Assembly (NCBI GenBank): GCA_003019535.1
Contig: NEXG01000001.1
Coordinates: forward strand, 106,153 to 170,152
Direction: 5' to 3'
Origin: Candidatus Marsarchaeota G2 archaeon ECH_B_1
GTDB taxonomy: Archaea > Thermoproteota > Thermoprotei_A > Marsarchaeales > Marsarchaeaceae
Length of the DNA stretch: 64,000 nt
Below, one piece after another: positions 43,338 to 51,666 of the stretch; positions within the stretch are counted from its first letter, which is position 1; each line of letters opens with the position of its first letter. The notes beneath the pieces are model-generated. The model was given only the letters and a program-made list of their open reading frames with translations. It was not told where the DNA came from and did no database searches. Position numbers and translations under genes: made by a program.

Positions 43338-44987
43338 TTGGAAATAGAGCAGGTTTATACGCGTCTACCGTATACCCCAACAAAAACCCAGATAAGGATA
43401 CTAGATGTAATATTTAGAACACATGAACGATGTATATATTCGCTTATTGAGGCTGCAAATGGTGTTGGGAAGACTACGTGTCTAGCAACTGCTGCGGCTC
43501 TTTTGGCTAAGCAAGGTGTGAGAACGACCATCTTCTGTATGACATATAAGCAGATTTCAAGGGTTATAAATGAGCTCAAAAAGATTGATGCGGATATAAA
43601 AGCAGTGGTTATAGGAAGCCATAACGCACTGTGCTGCTCTGATAATTCTGCTACCCCTAGAACCATATGTCGTATAAAGAGTCTTAGATTTTCTTGTGCC
43701 TATAGCAGGCCTAGTGCAGATTACTTACCATGGTTGTTCGATGCTGATGAGCTGGTGAGAGAATCACGTGCTAAAGGGGTGTGCGCATATGAGGCGGCTT
43801 GGCAGAGTGTTAATAACGCTCAGATAATACTCGCAACACAAGCGTACTTACTCTACGACAATAGCTGGAAGAAAATTTCTAGATTTGTTGATAACACTTT
43901 TTTGCTTGTTGATGAATGTCACAACCTCATACACAGTGGCGTAAGCGTGTTTAGTTTTACGTTAGACTTCGAATCTCCAATATGCAAAAGAGTCCTTCAA
44001 AAAGTGATGAGCAGAACAAGGTGGTCTAAGAGAAAACTTTTAGAGAAATTAGGAGACGAGGAAAGCTTTCTTAAAAACACAGAACAAGAAATAACGGCAC
44101 TGATTGATTCGAAAAATAATTATTTATTATGGAAAATTATAAATGAGTATAGTCAGATAAAACTCCTATGGGAGGCAAATTATGAGAGACTGTTTATACG
44201 CCAAAAACAATGCGAAGGATACCTCGGATACCCAGAAGAATATCTGAATCAGAGGTTTAGGGCATTCCGCGGTGGTGTCTTGGTTTCCGCAACACCGGGA
44301 TCAATCGAAACATATAAAAGGATAGTTCATGACACACCGCTATACGTCGAAAAACTACCAGCACCTTATACCAAAGACCAGCTAAAAGTATTCATATTGA
44401 ACGATTTCAGCACAAGATACAAGGAGAGGACACCCCAAAACTACATAAAGGTGTGTGAACGAATATTCAGACTGCTAGGCAAAACTGGAAACCTAGGCGT
44501 GTACTTCCCTTCCTATGAATACTTAAATAAAATAGCTGCAACTATCGCTGAAAGATATCCAACTATTCCTTTTATAGCGCATTCAGCTAGTCTCGTTGAG
44601 CTTAACCATTACGGAAATAGAGTAATGCTAAGTGTTCAAGGAGGGCGGGAGGGGGAGGGATCCGAAATACCAGGTGGGCTAGATATGGTGCTCGTAGTTG
44701 GTTTAGCTCTACCATTTCCAAAATCACTGCTTATGGCACGTGAAAAAATGTATAGGGGACTGGGCATCTCAAACCCCGAAGAGCCAGCCTATATAAGTTG
44801 GGCAACGCAAAAGGCTGTTCAAGCGATAGGAAGGGTGATAAGGGGACCGAATGATAAAGGCATTGGAATACTAATGGATCGCAGATTCGAATACCGTCAC
44901 GTTTTAAAAAGTCTGCCGTCTTGGTTCCAAAGCTATATATGGCGCTCAGCAGATTTTGAACAGTTGATGAGACTATTGGAGGTATGA
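43338..44987 (+). CDS. XPD/Rad3-family DNA helicase, divergent, with predicted Fe-S cluster
   Basis: A 549-residue superfamily 2 helicase, the size of archaeal XPD. Walker A is AANGVGKTT (39-47), motif II is DECH (192-195) rather than DEAH, and QAIGRVIRGPNDKG is motif VI. Between motifs Ia and II cysteines at 99/100, 111, 120 and 149 occupy the place of the XPD 4Fe-4S domain; CAYEAA replaces the usual CPYE. The Arg of the XPD RTH motif is missing (CMTYKQ). It may be this organism's XPD or a DinG-like paralogue. Starts at a TTG; the gene for a RecA-fold ATPase begins 9 nt after its stop. A helicase opening 5'-3' in repair is expected for the family. Confidence 0.85.
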   Translation: MEIEQVYTRLPYTPTKTQIRILDVIFRTHERCIYSLIEAANGVGKTTCLATAAALLAKQGVRTTIFCMTYKQISRVINELKKIDADIKAVVIGSHNALCCSDNSATPRTICRIKSLRFSCAYSRPSADYLPWLFDADELVRESRAKGVCAYEAAWQSVNNAQIILATQAYLLYDNSWKKISRFVDNTFLLVDECHNLIHSGVSVFSFTLDFESPICKRVLQKVMSRTRWSKRKLLEKLGDEESFLKNTEQEITALIDSKNNYLLWKIINEYSQIKLLWEANYERLFIRQKQCEGYLGYPEEYLNQRFRAFRGGVLVSATPGSIETYKRIVHDTPLYVEKLPAPYTKDQLKVFILNDFSTRYKERTPQNYIKVCERIFRLLGKTGNLGVYFPSYEYLNKIAATIAERYPTIPFIAHSASLVELNHYGNRVMLSVQGGREGEGSEIPGGLDMVLVVGLALPFPKSLLMAREKMYRGLGISNPEEPAYISWATQKAVQAIGRVIRGPNDKGIGILMDRRFEYRHVLKSLPSWFQSYIWRSADFEQLMRLLEV

Positions 44988-44996
44988 AAGCACCAC

Positions 44997-45659
44997 ATGA
45001 TTCATGGAACACTTGACCCCATGAGCCAGTTAAACTTCGGGAGGCTTGAAAAAAATACAACCTATCTAATAGTAGGTCCAAGAGGAACGGGTAAAACACT
45101 CTTCTGCATGCTAGCCGCGATGAGCTTCGCGTTGAAGGATTGGAGGAGTTTATACCTGACAACACAGAGTGATTTATCGTTTAAACTCGCCGAGAACCTA
45201 ATTGAAAACCATAGGTTACCAATAAAAATATTAGATAACGTTATCTTTGTCAGACCAACAAATAGAAACGTTGAGCCCAGAATACCTAAACTAATCGAAG
45301 CAACCAGACCATCAATCTTTATCTTTGATGAAGTAATTTGGGGCTATGGGAGCTATGTTATGGAAAACATAGAACTTGCGGTTTACAGAAGTAGGTTGCT
45401 TTCAAACATGCTCGCAGAAATTCATAGTCTGCGTGAGAATGTCGGTTTCACAACTATATATACGGCGGACACTCAGCAAGGCGGAAGAGTTCTAGCAAGC
45501 AAGGTGCTTGACTATTTTTCCGATATAGTGGTCGAATTTATCAAGCAAAGAGGCTATCAAGGCTCCTATAGAGCGGTGTTACGGAGTAATAAGTTAAGAC
45601 CCAAAAGCTACTCTTATACAATAGATAAACTTGGTTTTCACATCGGTGAGAACAACTGA
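44997..45659 (+). CDS. RecA-superfamily ATPase (RadB/KaiC-like), partner of XPD-like helicase
   Basis: A 220-residue single-domain ATPase. Walker A GPRGTGKT is at residues 27-34, preceded by the strand TTYLIV as in KaiC/RadB proteins, and Walker B is SIFIFDEV near residue 114 with a Glu after the Asp. There is no N-terminal helix-hairpin-helix and no FxxA-type polymerisation motif evident, so it is not RadA. It starts 9 nt after the XPD-like helicase and its stop overlaps carS. Tight coupling suggests the two ATPases act together, perhaps in repair; this is inference. Alternative: a KaiC-like regulator. Confidence 0.72.
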   Translation: MIHGTLDPMSQLNFGRLEKNTTYLIVGPRGTGKTLFCMLAAMSFALKDWRSLYLTTQSDLSFKLAENLIENHRLPIKILDNVIFVRPTNRNVEPRIPKLIEATRPSIFIFDEVIWGYGSYVMENIELAVYRSRLLSNMLAEIHSLRENVGFTTIYTADTQQGGRVLASKVLDYFSDIVVEFIKQRGYQGSYRAVLRSNKLRPKSYSYTIDKLGFHIGENN

Positions 45660-46204
45660 ATATTCTGATAATTATTCTAAATACCATATACTATCTACTG
45701 CCAGCCATGGTTGCAAATGCTGCACCAGTGCTCATAAGGAGGGGTCATCCGATAGACCACGGTTTAAACCTATACGATGGGAAGAGGATATTTGGTGATG
45801 GTAAAACCATCGAGGGCTTTTTGTTCGGCGTCTTTGGAGGAACACTGATAAGCTTCGGTGAATACGCGTTTAGTTCCACTCTAAGCCAGCTGCTAATAGG
45901 CATCTCGCTTTCTGTAGGTGCACTGGCAGGCGACTTAGTCGGCGCCTTCATTAAGAGAAGACTCGGTCTACCAAGGGGTTATCCAGCGCCATTATTAGAC
46001 CAACTCGACTTTGTGTTAGGCGCATATTTTGTTTCAGGAGTTTTTAACTACGTGGCTCAACACGATTTCACGGTTTTCGGTGACCTCGTACCACCCACAT
46101 TACAACTACAAATGGTTCTCACTTCCTTGTACATTATACCACTCCTCCACTTAGCTACCAACATAGGCGCATACTTTCTACATCTTAAACAGACACCTTG
46201 GTAG
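45656..46204 (+). CDS. carS: CDP-archaeol synthase CarS, apparent CTG start
   Basis: The protein has the DUF46/CarS features PAMVANAAPVL, HPIDHGLNLYDGKRIFGDGKTIEG and GDLVGAFIKRRLGLPRG, and about five membrane helices. It activates unsaturated archaeol phosphate with CTP, a step in archaeal membrane lipid synthesis. The first ATG (45707) falls inside the conserved segment and would remove the first helix. In the same frame, upstream, ILIIILNTIYYLL supplies that helix. No ATG, GTG or TTG is available between the in-frame stop at 45647 and 45707; a CTG at 45656 overlaps the upstream stop as CTGA and lies 5 nt after GGTGAG. I therefore call CTG as the start, with the ATG at 45707 as alternative. 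Confidence 0.85.
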   Translation: MNILIIILNTIYYLLPAMVANAAPVLIRRGHPIDHGLNLYDGKRIFGDGKTIEGFLFGVFGGTLISFGEYAFSSTLSQLLIGISLSVGALAGDLVGAFIKRRLGLPRGYPAPLLDQLDFVLGAYFVSGVFNYVAQHDFTVFGDLVPPTLQLQMVLTSLYIIPLLHLATNIGAYFLHLKQTPW

Positions 46205-46299
46205 ACTCGGCCCGATGCGTTGCCGAATCTACACCGACTTTAAACACTAAAAATTCAGCCTGGCATACACTTATTTTTTAGTTGAATCTATAGTATGAT

Positions 46300-47088
46300 G
46301 TGTCAGTCACACTTGGATCGGAGTGGCCGTCTCAGGACGAATTAGTTATAGCAGTAGTGACAGAAATACTTGACCATGGAGCGTATGTCAAACTTGAAAG
46401 CCATGGTGGCAAAAAAGGCTACTTACCCATATCCGAAATAAGCCAAGGATGGGTTACAGATATTAGAAGATTCATAAATCCGGGACAAAGAGTTGTGCTG
46501 AGAGCTATACGGGTCAATCCGCAAAAGGGGCAGATAGACCTATCACTAAAAAGGGTGACACCTTCAGAGAGAAATGCTATGCTAAAGGCGTGGAAAAGGA
46601 GGCGTAAGTTCTCCAAGATAATGGAAGAATTTTCCAATGAGCTTAAACTACAAAGCGAAGAAAGAAACAAGATTTTAAGCATTCTTATGTCTAACCCAGA
46701 CCCGCTAGGTGTATTAGAAAGAGCCGCCTCCGAAGGACCGAACGCTTTAGAAAGCTTAGGTATGGATAGCTCTATCGCCCAAAAACTAGCAGAATATACC
46801 AAACGCATAGTTAAGGTTAAAGAATATTCTGGTAAGCTTGAATTCCAGCTCCAAACCTCGAAGAAAGGTGGCGCCAACCTGATCATGGATGCATTAATAG
46901 AGCTAGAAAACTTCCTTAACTCTAAAAATGTTAGAAACAGGGTGTACGTCGTTGCTGCCCCTAGATACGCCTGTGAGATAGTCTCTGAAAAACCTAAATC
47001 TATCAATACTCTACTTAAGGAAATACCTGCAAAACTAAAAGATATCGCCGCAAGGTTGGGTCTCAAGCTCACACTAGACTCCACCTAA
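46300..47088 (+). CDS. eif2a: Translation initiation factor aIF2 alpha subunit
   Basis: A 262-residue protein with an N-terminal S1 domain (about residues 12-85) showing VTEILDHGAYVKLES, GYLPISEISQGWV and GQIDLSLKRVTPSER, then a helical domain and a C-terminal alpha-beta domain. It forms part of the aIF2 heterotrimer that brings initiator tRNA to the ribosome. The start is GTG at 46300; an ATG three nt upstream is in another frame. A TATA-like element around 46268-46276 fits a leaderless start. Unlike many archaea, where aIF2 alpha follows S27e in one operon, here it is on the opposite strand. Confidence 0.95.
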   Translation: MSVTLGSEWPSQDELVIAVVTEILDHGAYVKLESHGGKKGYLPISEISQGWVTDIRRFINPGQRVVLRAIRVNPQKGQIDLSLKRVTPSERNAMLKAWKRRRKFSKIMEEFSNELKLQSEERNKILSILMSNPDPLGVLERAASEGPNALESLGMDSSIAQKLAEYTKRIVKVKEYSGKLEFQLQTSKKGGANLIMDALIELENFLNSKNVRNRVYVVAAPRYACEIVSEKPKSINTLLKEIPAKLKDIAARLGLKLTLDST

Positions 47089-47221
47089 CTGTGTACTAAC
47101 AGCTAAACGATACTACTCACCACTAAAAATCCCTGAACATTTTCCGGTTTAAGTGTCAAAATAATTATATAAATATGGCTTCCCAATAAGCCTAAAATAG
47201 TATTAGATATTAATCACACAT

Positions 47222-47404
47222 ATGAAGTCGATGCTAAGAAAGTGTGACGTATGCGGTATTTATACTTTGAGAAACAAATGTCCCAAGTGTTCGCAGAGCA
47301 CAAAACCAGCACATCCACCGAAGTTTTCACCAGATGACAAATACCTAAAACTAAAACTAAAAACAGCATATGATAAATGGTTGAACAAATCTGACAAAAC
47401 TTAA
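47222..47404 (+). CDS. nop10: H/ACA ribonucleoprotein subunit Nop10
   Basis: A 60-residue zinc-binding protein: MLRKCDVCGIYTL and CPKC form the ribbon, and the motif AHPPKFSPDDKYLK is diagnostic of Nop10. It is a core part of the H/ACA particle with Cbf5, L7Ae and Gar1, directing pseudouridine formation in rRNA. The ATG at 47222 is used; GCCTAAAATAG lies 22-32 nt upstream. It follows aIF2 alpha on the same strand, as in most archaea. Confidence 0.94.
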   Translation: MKSMLRKCDVCGIYTLRNKCPKCSQSTKPAHPPKFSPDDKYLKLKLKTAYDKWLNKSDKT

Positions 47405-47678
47405 GAATACTACCCCCCACTATTACCACTTACGAGAATAAGTTGTATCCTTAGATAGGAGAGATATTCCTCATATCAGGATATTGAGTTTGTTTGATTT
47501 TGCTAATTATAAAAACAACGGTAGTGCCAGCCGATTTGTTCATAGTAAGAAACGGATACTATCCCTATTTCACGGTTAAGTATACGTTAAACCTGTTCAT
47601 GGTCCATGGCTGTATATCCTTCCCTAAGCCAGAGGTAAGCTTAAATTTAAGAATAAACTCTAAAAATCGATTAACGAA

Positions 47679-48059
47679 ATGAGCTTTTTAAAAAAGATCT
47701 CCGATTTTTACGATAAAGCGGGTCAAATACTATCATCGATTTTTGAGTACTTGGTTGTAATCTTTATCATCGCCCTTCTAGGTGGAGCCCTTTTCGACAT
47801 GGTTCAGAAGGTACCCCCAGAAGGAGGTAGCCCAAACGGTGGAATCATTGTTGTGGCACCCACACCAAGTTATCAGTTCCAAGCTGAAACCTACATAATG
47901 GGAGCTTTACTCGTGTTTGGGACAGTGGGTTTTATAGCCTTGTTTCGTGCCGCAAACACGATCGGAGAGAAGCGTTACGCAGCTGCCCTTGCAACGCTCG
48001 GAATAATATCGCTCTTAATCACAATCATCGGCACAATTTACTTTGCGTCACTAAAGTAA
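47679..48059 (+). CDS. Small membrane protein with three predicted helices
   Basis: A 126-residue protein with membrane helices at about 23-42, 72-92 and 100-122, an amphipathic start (FLKKISDFYDKAGQILSSI), and a Pro/Gly-rich loop (VPPEGGSPNGG) between the first two helices. I do not recognise the family. It has its own TATA-like CTTAAATTTAAG (47640-47651), 28-39 nt upstream. It lies convergent to S27e in an otherwise information-processing neighbourhood; a role in secretion or oligosaccharide transfer is possible but not shown. Confidence 0.68.
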   Translation: MSFLKKISDFYDKAGQILSSIFEYLVVIFIIALLGGALFDMVQKVPPEGGSPNGGIIVVAPTPSYQFQAETYIMGALLVFGTVGFIALFRAANTIGEKRYAAALATLGIISLLITIIGTIYFASLK

Positions 48060-48068
48060 GGCAATGAC

Positions 48069-48260
48069 CTAGTGCTCTGATATTATTTCAGCTATAATTT
48101 CGGCTTTTCCACCAGTAGGCTTGGCCAGTACAGCGCCGCATATCAGACACTTTACCTCCATCGCAGCATGTGAGAAAATCGTCTGAGTATTACCACACTC
48201 TTTGCACTTCACATCGTAAAACCGAGAATGGGGTTTGGGAACAAGGTCTTTATGAGGCAT
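48069..48260 (-). CDS. rps27e: Ribosomal protein S27e (eS27)
   Basis: A 63-residue small-subunit protein with a zinc ribbon KCKECGN...KCLICGAVL and the typical PKPHSRFYDVKC start. It follows L44e by 6 nt, the usual archaeal pair, and is the last gene of the operon priS-GINS-L44e-S27e. Confidence 0.95.
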   Translation of the reverse strand: MPHKDLVPKPHSRFYDVKCKECGNTQTIFSHAAMEVKCLICGAVLAKPTGGKAEIIAEIISEH

Positions 48261-48266
48261 CTTTAA

Positions 48267-48545
48267 TCACTGTGTAATTTCAGCCTTCTTTAGTCTTATA
48301 CCTTTTCGGTGGAGGGTATAGCCGCATTTCTCACATCTAAGTTTAATAGTGACCCTCTTAGTAACCTTAGCAAGCCTTCGCTGAATAGGTTTTTTCGAGC
48401 CTCCGTACCCCCTATTCTCCATAGCGTGACGCTGTTCTCCCCAAGCCAATGCTCTCCTTCTGCCCGCTTTGTACAAGCTCACTTGATGAACGGTGTGAGT
48501 TCTACACCTCGGACAGAAGGTATTAATCGATTTCGGTATCTTCAA
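48267..48545 (-). CDS. rpl44e: Ribosomal protein L44e (eL42)
   Basis: A 92-residue large-subunit protein near the tRNA exit site. The start MKIPKSINTFCPRCRTHTVHQVSLYK and the end KLRCEKCGYTLHRKGIRLKK hold the two CxxC pairs of its zinc site. It is basic, with the internal GYGGSKKPIQRRLAK segment typical of eL42. It lies between GINS and S27e with short gaps. Confidence 0.96.
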   Translation of the reverse strand: MKIPKSINTFCPRCRTHTVHQVSLYKAGRRRALAWGEQRHAMENRGYGGSKKPIQRRLAKVTKRVTIKLRCEKCGYTLHRKGIRLKKAEITQ

Positions 48546-48549
48546 ACTG

Positions 48550-49047
48550 TCACTCCCCTAATAACACATCAACTATTCCGTACCTTGACAACACTAATGC
48601 GTCTTCCTCCGGTATATAAGCCATATCACTCTTTTCAAAGGGGCCCAGTGAGTTCAACTCTGAATCCACAAAAGGCTCCAATTGGGTGTTGAATAAAACC
48701 AGCATTTTGCTAGAACCTCTTTCACTAGCATATGGTTGTCGCAGAGTAGCAACGAGCATTTTCAGGGCTCTTCTAAACTCGTCGTATTTATGGAAAACGT
48801 ATCTTTCCTTCTTAGTCGCAAGCTTACTTTCTGCCCCGTTAATAACTTTGGTAAGCCTTATAGCGAAAAGCAGGACCAGTTGCTCAGAGAGGAGATTCAA
48901 AAAATATTTAGCCAATTCGTCATTATTATCAATAACTATGCTGAACACATTATTATAAAACTCATCATCGAGTTTTTGAAGAGTCTCCGTTTCGAACTCC
49001 GACTTCACTATATTTGATATGTATTCGAATACCTCATACGGCTTCAT
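48550..49047 (-). CDS. gins: GINS complex subunit (Gins51-like)
   Basis: A 165-residue protein with a helical N-terminal domain (about residues 1-105) and a small beta domain at the C-terminus (FVDSELNSLGPFEKSDMAYIPEEDALVLSRYGIVDVL). The LGPF-x(3)-D and P-x(3)-A-x-x-L patterns are typical of the GINS B-domain; its C-terminal position indicates the Gins51 (Sld5/Psf1) type. GINS joins MCM and Cdc45/RecJ-like proteins at replication forks. Its start overlaps the priS stop by 14 nt; priS-GINS-L44e-S27e is a widespread archaeal arrangement. Confidence 0.83.
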   Translation of the reverse strand: MKPYEVFEYISNIVKSEFETETLQKLDDEFYNNVFSIVIDNNDELAKYFLNLLSEQLVLLFAIRLTKVINGAESKLATKKERYVFHKYDEFRRALKMLVATLRQPYASERGSSKMLVLFNTQLEPFVDSELNSLGPFEKSDMAYIPEEDALVLSRYGIVDVLLGE

Positions 49048-50158
49048 CTACAAAATCTCCTCCTCCACGTACAACAACATAATACGCAAGAGCACTATTT
49101 AATTCAACCTCTTTGCCATTTAGCTCAGGTGACACGGACTCGTCGTTAATAACCACTTCAAAAGGTACCCTCTTGACGTGGACCCTTTTCCTCGAAACAT
49201 TCTCCATTGAAGCATGCCTAAAAGGATCAAAGCCCTCCAAGTCATTCTTTGTGATTGCTTTACACACAAGCCCAGACCCACCATGAACAGTACCTGGGGC
49301 TCTCAGAAGCCTATTTATGTCCACAGTGACCCTTTCATCTACAGCAACAGTATAACTTCCCAAAACAAAATCGAGTAACTTTTGCATAGAAGTAAACTCA
49401 GACCTATTTAAGCGCACACTAGAAGGATTTTTAGCTTTTCTAAACGCGGATATCACCCTTTTCGCTGTCAGGTCAGACGATAAGCCAAGCTCTTCGAGCT
49501 GGGACTGCCCCATAACTCTTATATACTCAAACAATTTCCTATTCCATCCATAATCATGTGGGAAGGGTTGAAAGACGTTTGCTTTGATAGGTTCACTCGG
49601 CTTATACCCTATTGACACATACTCTACGATCTGCCTCCTCAGTTTCTGATCAAGGTTGATGTATGGTTCAACCAAAACTCTAATATGGTAACCCCTGCCG
49701 CCTGAAAAGACAAGCATATAGTCCTTTTCGTCAAGCCCAAAATCTGCTTCAATAAAATCTTCTAACAAATATAGGAATCGCTGCTTTATTTGCTCATATA
49801 CACTCTGAGATATCCACCCAGATTTTATCAACTCATCGCTTGTCTTCAATAATTGCTCGGCATCCAAATCGAATGGTAGTTCCGCGTTAACCCACCCTTT
49901 TTCATTCATAGGGCGTGTGGGTTCTAGGTAGGTGGCTATACTATAATAGACATCTTTTGGCACCATGCGTTGTATATAGTTTACGTATTCTTCAAAAACT
50001 TTGAAGCCAATGTGCCTCTTGAAAGACCCCCCGAAGAAATTAAACCCAAATTCTCGGCCGTCTATGCTGTTTGGTTTATATATTTTTGAGTAATTATATC
50101 TATAATATTCACTCAAAATCGATTTTAACGTTTCCTCACGACACATATCCGTAACCAT
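49034..50158 (-). CDS. priS: DNA primase catalytic (small) subunit PriS
   Basis: About 374 residues from the ATG at 50158, placed 7 nt after GGTGAG; the frame is open to 50212. Motifs: EFGFNFFGGSFKRHIGF near the N-terminus, FDLDAE with the catalytic acidic pair, and LVFSGGRGYHIRV for NTP binding. Near the C-terminus RAPGTVHGGSGLV is also conserved. With PriL it synthesises primers for replication. It is the first gene of the priS-GINS-L44e-S27e operon. It is followed at the 3' end by the overlapping GINS gene. Confidence 0.94.
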   Translation of the reverse strand: MVTDMCREETLKSILSEYYRYNYSKIYKPNSIDGREFGFNFFGGSFKRHIGFKVFEEYVNYIQRMVPKDVYYSIATYLEPTRPMNEKGWVNAELPFDLDAEQLLKTSDELIKSGWISQSVYEQIKQRFLYLLEDFIEADFGLDEKDYMLVFSGGRGYHIRVLVEPYINLDQKLRRQIVEYVSIGYKPSEPIKANVFQPFPHDYGWNRKLFEYIRVMGQSQLEELGLSSDLTAKRVISAFRKAKNPSSVRLNRSEFTSMQKLLDFVLGSYTVAVDERVTVDINRLLRAPGTVHGGSGLVCKAITKNDLEGFDPFRHASMENVSRKRVHVKRVPFEVVINDESVSPELNGKEVELNSALAYYVVVRGGGDFVDEAV

Positions 50159-50789
50159 CACCACACTCACCAGTCTCGATAATAACATGTAAAGATGCCT
50201 TTGACGATGCACCTTAACCGTAAAAAATTAGAACTGTCGAACCACGGCATAGGTTTACAAGAGAAGACAATCAAGACCATTAGGAAATCACACGTCGATT
50301 TATTTAATCCGGCTTGCACTGTAATAACTTTAGTGTAAGGCTGTTTTAAAGGTTAATACGTAAAACCTCGGTTCTGTTTGGATAAGCACTGATCGTGTTC
50401 GGGGACGCCTCTAATTAGTCTTATGTGAGTATTGTGTTAGGAGGCAAAGTTTACGGTTAGTAAGCTGGGAGTCGTGGGGAGCGTTGTCGCAACTCGCTGG
50501 ACTCATAAACCGCTCAATTTGCATCCAAACACTGCTCTAAAACCTGGCGCACAAGATATCAAAGCTATAACGCCTGCCGGCTTTCGCTCTCACTGTTAAC
50601 AAACATTATTTTAGCGCCTAAATACATAATATGTATTTAGTGTTTTTGTGAGCTACCCCACCCTAAACGGTAGGTCCAAATTCGCTCTTTATTATGACTC
50701 GAACACGAATGTAGGGTCTACAGTAAAGGGCGATTTTTTGGAAATTTTATAAAAAATTAAGTTTTATGCAGACAATGTATATAAAAATT
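50159..50789. other. 630-base interval without a recognised gene
   Basis: This gap separates priS from PCNA, both on the minus strand. I find no open frame worth calling. The stretch 50350-50600 has higher GC and less AT bias than other gaps here, as a stable RNA gene might, but I could not fit it to tRNA, SRP RNA or RNase P RNA by eye. A near-perfect palindrome lies at 50618-50640. Confidence 0.4.
50618..50640. repeat. Palindrome with 11-bp arms, downstream of PCNA
   Basis: CTAAATACATA (50618-50628) and TATGTATTTAG (50630-50640) are perfect inverted repeats with a single base between. With such a short spacer it is more likely a dimeric protein-binding site than an RNA hairpin. It is 150 nt from the PCNA stop and about 460 nt from the priS start. 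Confidence 0.6.
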
Positions 50790-51548
50790 TCATTCATCGT
50801 CGGCACGAGGCGCTAATAAGAACGATAGCTTTATGTCGCCTGGAATTTGATATTCCAGCTTTAATGGGGCACTATTTGAAAAGCTTATCGACACCGAAAC
50901 CGCTTCGTCGACACTAGTTATGTACTCCAAGTATTTGATGCCATAAGAGGCACGAATTTTCTTTTTATCTGATTTAACCTGATAATCAAGCAAGTATCCA
51001 CTCTCTTTTGTAAACTCTAATGACACGCTACCACGACTGCTTTTTGATTTTATATATAAAGCGTTTGGTTCGGCTTCAAATGTGGCAAAGTCGCTAACAA
51101 CACCCACATCCTTTACAGCCTCCTTCAGGGCGGTTGGGTCTGCTATTGCAGTCACCTCGTATGAAAGGTTTGGCATAGGTGGCGTATTGGAGCCTAACTC
51201 TATTAAATTAACAACAAATTCACGCTTTATTTGACTTATAAAAGCTAGTACCAAACTGTTTTCGCTGGGATCAAATGAAAGCCTGAGCTTATCATTCTTT
51301 GTTGCTCGCTTTAAAACACTATTTAAGTCATCAAGTTTAATGCCCAAATTGGCTTCTTCTATAACGGTATACGTTTCAAAGGCATTCTTCGGTATATAGA
51401 AATCTACCATTGAGAGGTGTGCATTATCCATTGCCCTTGCTGACACGCCTTCCTTCTTGAATGAGACAGATATCTCATCGACAATCTTTGAAACACTGGA
51501 GAAAAGAGCTCCCCATTCTTTCGCTTGCGGAAAGACTGCTTCTATCAA
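50790..51548 (-). CDS. pcn: DNA sliding clamp PCNA
   Basis: A 252-residue clamp protein. The opening segment AVFPQAKEWGALFSSVSKIVDEI, AMDNAHLSMVDFYIP (about residues 40-54), the interdomain connector region IELGSNTPPMPNLSYE, and the acidic C-terminal end (LLAPRADDE) match archaeal PCNA. It tethers polymerases, FEN1 and ligase to DNA; a FEN1 with a PIP box is encoded at 61.6 kb. The start is TTG at 51548. Only one PCNA gene is seen, which does not exclude others outside the window. Confidence 0.95.
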   Translation of the reverse strand: MIEAVFPQAKEWGALFSSVSKIVDEISVSFKKEGVSARAMDNAHLSMVDFYIPKNAFETYTVIEEANLGIKLDDLNSVLKRATKNDKLRLSFDPSENSLVLAFISQIKREFVVNLIELGSNTPPMPNLSYEVTAIADPTALKEAVKDVGVVSDFATFEAEPNALYIKSKSSRGSVSLEFTKESGYLLDYQVKSDKKKIRASYGIKYLEYITSVDEAVSVSISFSNSAPLKLEYQIPGDIKLSFLLAPRADDE

Positions 51549-51666
51549 TACAATCCCTAAACAAGTTGAACCAACTGATATATAGACTTTTTTGGTGAAA
51601 AGTCGTCCAAAAACCCTAAACTCAACATGTTTGGTGAATTAGTCCTTTAAAAGCGTTGTCTACAGA

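Noticed and set aside
47494-47682. Plus-strand open frame of 62 residues ending as ATGA on the next gene
   Set aside because: The overlap is suggestive, but the start is TTG without a ribosome site, no family is recognisable, and the downstream gene has its own TATA box inside this frame.
50350-50600. SRP RNA or RNase P RNA gene
   Set aside because: GAGGCAAAG and GGGGAGCG resemble fragments of such RNAs, but I could not find the full set of conserved elements or consistent long stems.
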